A DNA stretch of 64,000 bases, taken from the NCBI RefSeq assembly GCF_001429185.1, contig NZ_LMIW01000011.1:186001-250000 (forward strand), written 5' to 3'. Of the stretch, positions 61,708-64,000 are shown piece by piece; position 1 is the first letter of the stretch; each line of letters starts with the position of its first letter. Under the pieces are notes generated by a model. It was given only the letters and a program-made list of their open reading frames with translations, did not search any database and was not told where the DNA came from. This DNA is from Terrabacter sp. Root85. GTDB taxonomy: Bacteria; Actinomycetota; Actinomycetes; Actinomycetales; Dermatophilaceae. The translations under genes and the position numbers were made by a program.

Positions 61708-61745
61708 CAGCGGTTCAGCGGTTCAGCGGTTCAGCGGGTCCAGCG
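61708..61745. repeat. 8-bp tandem repeat across the stop codon of the ring-opening hydrolase gene
   Basis: CAGCGGTT repeated three times from 61708, then CAGCGGGT and CCAGCGG. On the coding strand it repeats CGCTGAAC, duplicating the TGA stop. Confidence 0.9.
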
Positions 61746-62876
61746 GTAGCCGGTGGGCTCGCCCTCGCCGAGGTCGACGATCGCGGCGACGGGGCCGCCG
61801 CCGTCAGGGCCCTGGTGGGCAGCCGACACGGACACGAAGACGGCCGGGTCACCGGTCACCGAGGCGGTGACGCCGCCGACGGCCGACTTGATCTGGCGGT
61901 GCCAGTGCACGTCGGAGTCGTCGAGCATCGCGTTGCGTCGACCGTGCACGGTGCCGTCCTGGCTCACCTCGCACTTGAGGAAGACGTTGACGAGCCGGCC
62001 CTGGATGTCGCTGCTGTGCGGGCGCTCGGGCAGGTCGAGCCCGGCGTCCTTGATCGCGCCCCACACACCGTCGGCGTCGAGCGCGTCCTGCATCACCGAG
62101 TGGCCGATGCGGTAGCGGCCACCGATGCCCTTGGTGTTGCCGACGACGACGACCTGCGCCTGGTCGAGCTCCACGCCCGAGCTGCACGAGGCGACGGACG
62201 AGAAGAGCGAGCGGTCGTGCATGATGTCGGCGTCGGTCGGCATCTCGATCTCACCGAGGGCGACGGCGATGCCGAGGCCGGTCGTGCCGTTGGAGAGGTC
62301 CATCGACTCGTGCGTGTGCTCGGTCCAGACCTGGTGCCCGCGCGACTTCGCGTCGCGGATCGTGTGGATCGTCAGCAGCGGTGTCTTGGTCTGGACGTAG
62401 TGCACGTCCGCCGGGTCGGTGATGCCGGCGCGCTCCATGGCGACCTTCACGGCGTCGGCGACCTTCTCGACCATCGCGACGTAGCCGATCTCCTCGGGCT
62501 TGATCGGCTCGCTCATCGCGAAGCCGACGGTCAGCCGGGGCTCGTCGGACTGCTCGGCCCGGTCGGCCGGGACGGTGGCAAAGATCGTCGCGTGCGGGCT
62601 GATGATGCCGTCCGTGCCACCGGACCAGACGATCGGGACTTGCTTGACCTGGTCGGCCGGAGCGCCCTTCTCGACGAGGACCTCGCGGAAGGCGCGGTCG
62701 GCGATGATCCGCGTGTAGTCGTTGACGCCGCCGTTGCCCTCGGTCTTGCCGATGATGGCGATGACGCGGCTCGCCTCCATGACACCGTCGTCGATGAGCG
62801 TGGCGAGCTCCGACGCGTCGGCGACCGAGTGGATGGGGACCTTGCGCACCTCAATGGCTTCGGGCACGTGAATCAC
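61731..62876 (-). CDS. Ring-opening amidohydrolase (cyanuric acid hydrolase/barbiturase family)
   Basis: 381 aa, cytoplasmic. The family consists of three similar domains, each bearing a conserved Ser/Lys set; here the Ser motifs are [17 protein letters not shown] (about 85), [18 protein letters not shown] (about 230) and [19 protein letters not shown] (about 352), as in AtzD/TrzD and barbiturase. These enzymes open the ring of cyanuric acid or barbituric acid; sequence alone does not say which. GTG 62876 overlaps the carbamate kinase stop (GTGA), so the two are coupled. An internal GTG at 62867 is also possible. Confidence 0.9.
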   Translation of the reverse strand: MIHVPEAIEVRKVPIHSVADASELATLIDDGVMEASRVIAIIGKTEGNGGVNDYTRIIADRAFREVLVEKGAPADQVKQVPIVWSGGTDGIISPHATIFATVPADRAEQSDEPRLTVGFAMSEPIKPEEIGYVAMVEKVADAVKVAMERAGITDPADVHYVQTKTPLLTIHTIRDAKSRGHQVWTEHTHESMDLSNGTTGLGIAVALGEIEMPTDADIMHDRSLFSSVASCSSGVELDQAQVVVVGNTKGIGGRYRIGHSVMQDALDADGVWGAIKDAGLDLPERPHSSDIQGRLVNVFLKCEVSQDGTVHGRRNAMLDDSDVHWHRQIKSAVGGVTASVTGDPAVFVSVSAAHQGPDGGGPVAAIVDLGEGEPTGYRWTR

Positions 62877-63820
62877 CTTTCTCTTTCAGGGTTTTCGATG
62901 ACGGTGCCGACGTGGCCGTCGACGGCGGCGGCGAGCTGGTCGAGGGCCGTGATGATCGATCGCGACCCGCCCGACCGGACGAAGCGCAGGGCGGCCTCGA
63001 CCTTGGGGCCCATCGAGCCGGACGCGAAGTGGCCGGCGGCGGCATACGCCTCCATCTGCTCGAGCGTGACGTGCTCGATGTCGTGGGCCTCGGGGGTGCC
63101 CCAGCCGGCGACGGCGTGCGCGACGTCGGTGGCGATGACGAGGACGTCGGCGTCGACGGCGCGCGCGAGCAGCGCCGCCGTGAGGTCCTTGTCGATGACG
63201 GCCTCGACGCCGTGGACGCTGCCGTCGTCGGCGCGGACGACGGGGATGCCACCGCCGCCGGCCGTGACGACGACGTAACCGGCGGCGAGGAGCGTGTGCA
63301 GCGTGTGCGTCTCGAGGACCTCGACGGGCTGGGGCGAGGCGACGACGCGGCGCCAGCCCTTCTCGCCGCGGTCCTCCCAGCGCTCGCCGTGGTCGATGAG
63401 CGTCTGCGCCTGCTCGCGCGGGAGGAAACGTCCGATCGGCTTCGTCGGGTGCGTGAAGCCGGGGTCGTCGGCGTCGACGAGCGTGCGGGTGATGATCGCA
63501 GCGACGCGACGCTCGAGGCCACGGGCGGCGAAGGCGGCCTCGAGGGTGTCGAGCAGCGTGAAGCCGATGGTCCCCTGCGTCTGCGCGCCGCACCAGTCGA
63601 GCGGCACCGGCGGCACGACGCTCGCGGCGAGCTCGTTCTTGACGAGGAGGTTGCCCACCTGTGGCCCGTTGCCGTGGGTGATGACGACCTCGTGCCCGGC
63701 GGCGACGAGCTCGGCGAGGTGGTGGCTCGCGGTGGCGATGGCCTCGCGCTGGGCCTGGGGAGCCGCGCTGCCGTCGGGCCCGGTCATGGCGTTGCCGCCC
63801 AGCGCCACGAGCACCCTCAC
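62873..63820 (-). CDS. arcC: Carbamate kinase
   Basis: 315 aa. Amino-acid-kinase fold: [12 protein letters not shown] at the N-terminus, [43 protein letters not shown] and the late [14 protein letters not shown], all typical of carbamate kinase. In the catabolic direction it makes ATP from carbamoyl phosphate. Coupling to a ring-opening amidohydrolase, not to arginine deiminase genes, suggests carbamoyl phosphate arises from pyrimidine, purine or triazine breakdown. GTG 63820 was chosen for GAGGA 6 nt upstream and the conserved start; the frame is open to 63988. Upstream genes of the operon, if any, are beyond the right edge. Confidence 0.93.
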   Translation of the reverse strand: MRVLVALGGNAMTGPDGSAAPQAQREAIATASHHLAELVAAGHEVVITHGNGPQVGNLLVKNELAASVVPPVPLDWCGAQTQGTIGFTLLDTLEAAFAARGLERRVAAIITRTLVDADDPGFTHPTKPIGRFLPREQAQTLIDHGERWEDRGEKGWRRVVASPQPVEVLETHTLHTLLAAGYVVVTAGGGGIPVVRADDGSVHGVEAVIDKDLTAALLARAVDADVLVIATDVAHAVAGWGTPEAHDIEHVTLEQMEAYAAAGHFASGSMGPKVEAALRFVRSGGSRSIITALDQLAAAVDGHVGTVIENPERER

Positions 63821-63846
63821 GGCGCGTCCTCGGTCGTCATGGCGTG

Positions 63847-63852
63847 AGCCTA
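63847..63852 (-). promoter_or_regulatory. Putative -10 element of the carbamate kinase operon
   Basis: TAGGCT on the complement, 6 nt before an ATG at 63840 that opens a 7-codon frame whose TGA overlaps the arcC GTG. Confidence 0.45.
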
Positions 63853-63871
63853 GGGAGCGCGGCCGAGCGGG

Positions 63872-63897
63872 CGCGTTGTCACCTCCTGCCCAACGCG
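63872..63897. promoter_or_regulatory. Candidate operator dyad upstream of arcC
   Basis: Perfect 7-bp inverted repeat CGCGTTG, 12-bp spacer, CAACGCG, centred about 35 bp upstream of the -10 element. Position suits a transcription factor; which one is unknown. Confidence 0.4.
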
Positions 63898-64000
63898 ACC
63901 CCCGACATTGGCAGATGTATGCCGTCGGGTGCAGCGCGCGAAAGTGCCGAGCCGGCGGGTGGGCGCCGTCACGAACCACGCCCGGCATACCGGTCGGGCG

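Overview
This window comes from a high-GC actinobacterium. Gene content and style point to the order Micrococcales, most likely the family Intrasporangiaceae (an inference from overall resemblance, not a search). Signs are very high third-position GC, frequent GTG starts, ATGA/GTGA overlaps inside operons, a purN/purH pair behind sucCD, and many promoters whose -10 hexamer (TANNNT) lies only 6-9 nt before the start codon, implying leaderless mRNAs. I see no rRNA, tRNA, CRISPR array, transposase or prophage gene.

Layout. 1-5.8 kb: surface polysaccharide genes (a truncated GT2 glycosyltransferase, an OafA-type acyltransferase with an SGNH domain, and a GtrB-GtrA-polytopic transferase operon). 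5.9-11.5 kb: a cholesterol-oxidase-like GMC oxidoreductase and a heterodimeric ABC exporter whose two ATP sites have degenerated in complementary fashion. 11.6-18.1 kb: a complete Mrp Na+/H+ antiporter operon, mnhA(B)CDEFG, every junction overlapping by 4 nt. 18.3-21.8 kb: a lipoprotein, a SURF1-like protein, a DUF3817 protein and guaA. 22-26.3 kb: three secreted proteins of unknown function. 26.4-29.1 kb: an asparagine-synthetase-like protein fused to an F420-0:gamma-glutamyl-ligase-like domain. 29.1-43.1 kb: acyl-CoA ligase, P1B-type ATPase with a hemerythrin-like tail, PIG-L deacetylase, GT4 glycosyltransferase, Nudix protein, two small membrane proteins, an ECF sigma factor fused to a membrane-anchored extracytoplasmic domain, and a GNAT/wax-ester-synthase/quinone reductase/amidohydrolase operon.

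43.2-64 kb: PcrA/UvrD helicase, M23 peptidase, lipase, a B12-binding mutase subunit, a DUF559-type protein bracketed by identical palindromes, sucCD, polysaccharide deacetylase, a DUF6350 membrane protein, a 1293-residue secreted Ig-domain protein, purN, a ZTP riboswitch with purH, and at the right edge a carbamate kinase-ring-opening amidohydrolase operon that probably continues outside the window.

Two sequence-level patterns run through the window. The heptamer GGCATAC (or its complement) occurs about 30 times, including a tandem array at 45794-45842, but is missing from 1-6.6 kb and from the 1293-residue gene. Short tandem repeats (7 to 32 bp) occur in several genes, across stop codons and in spacers.
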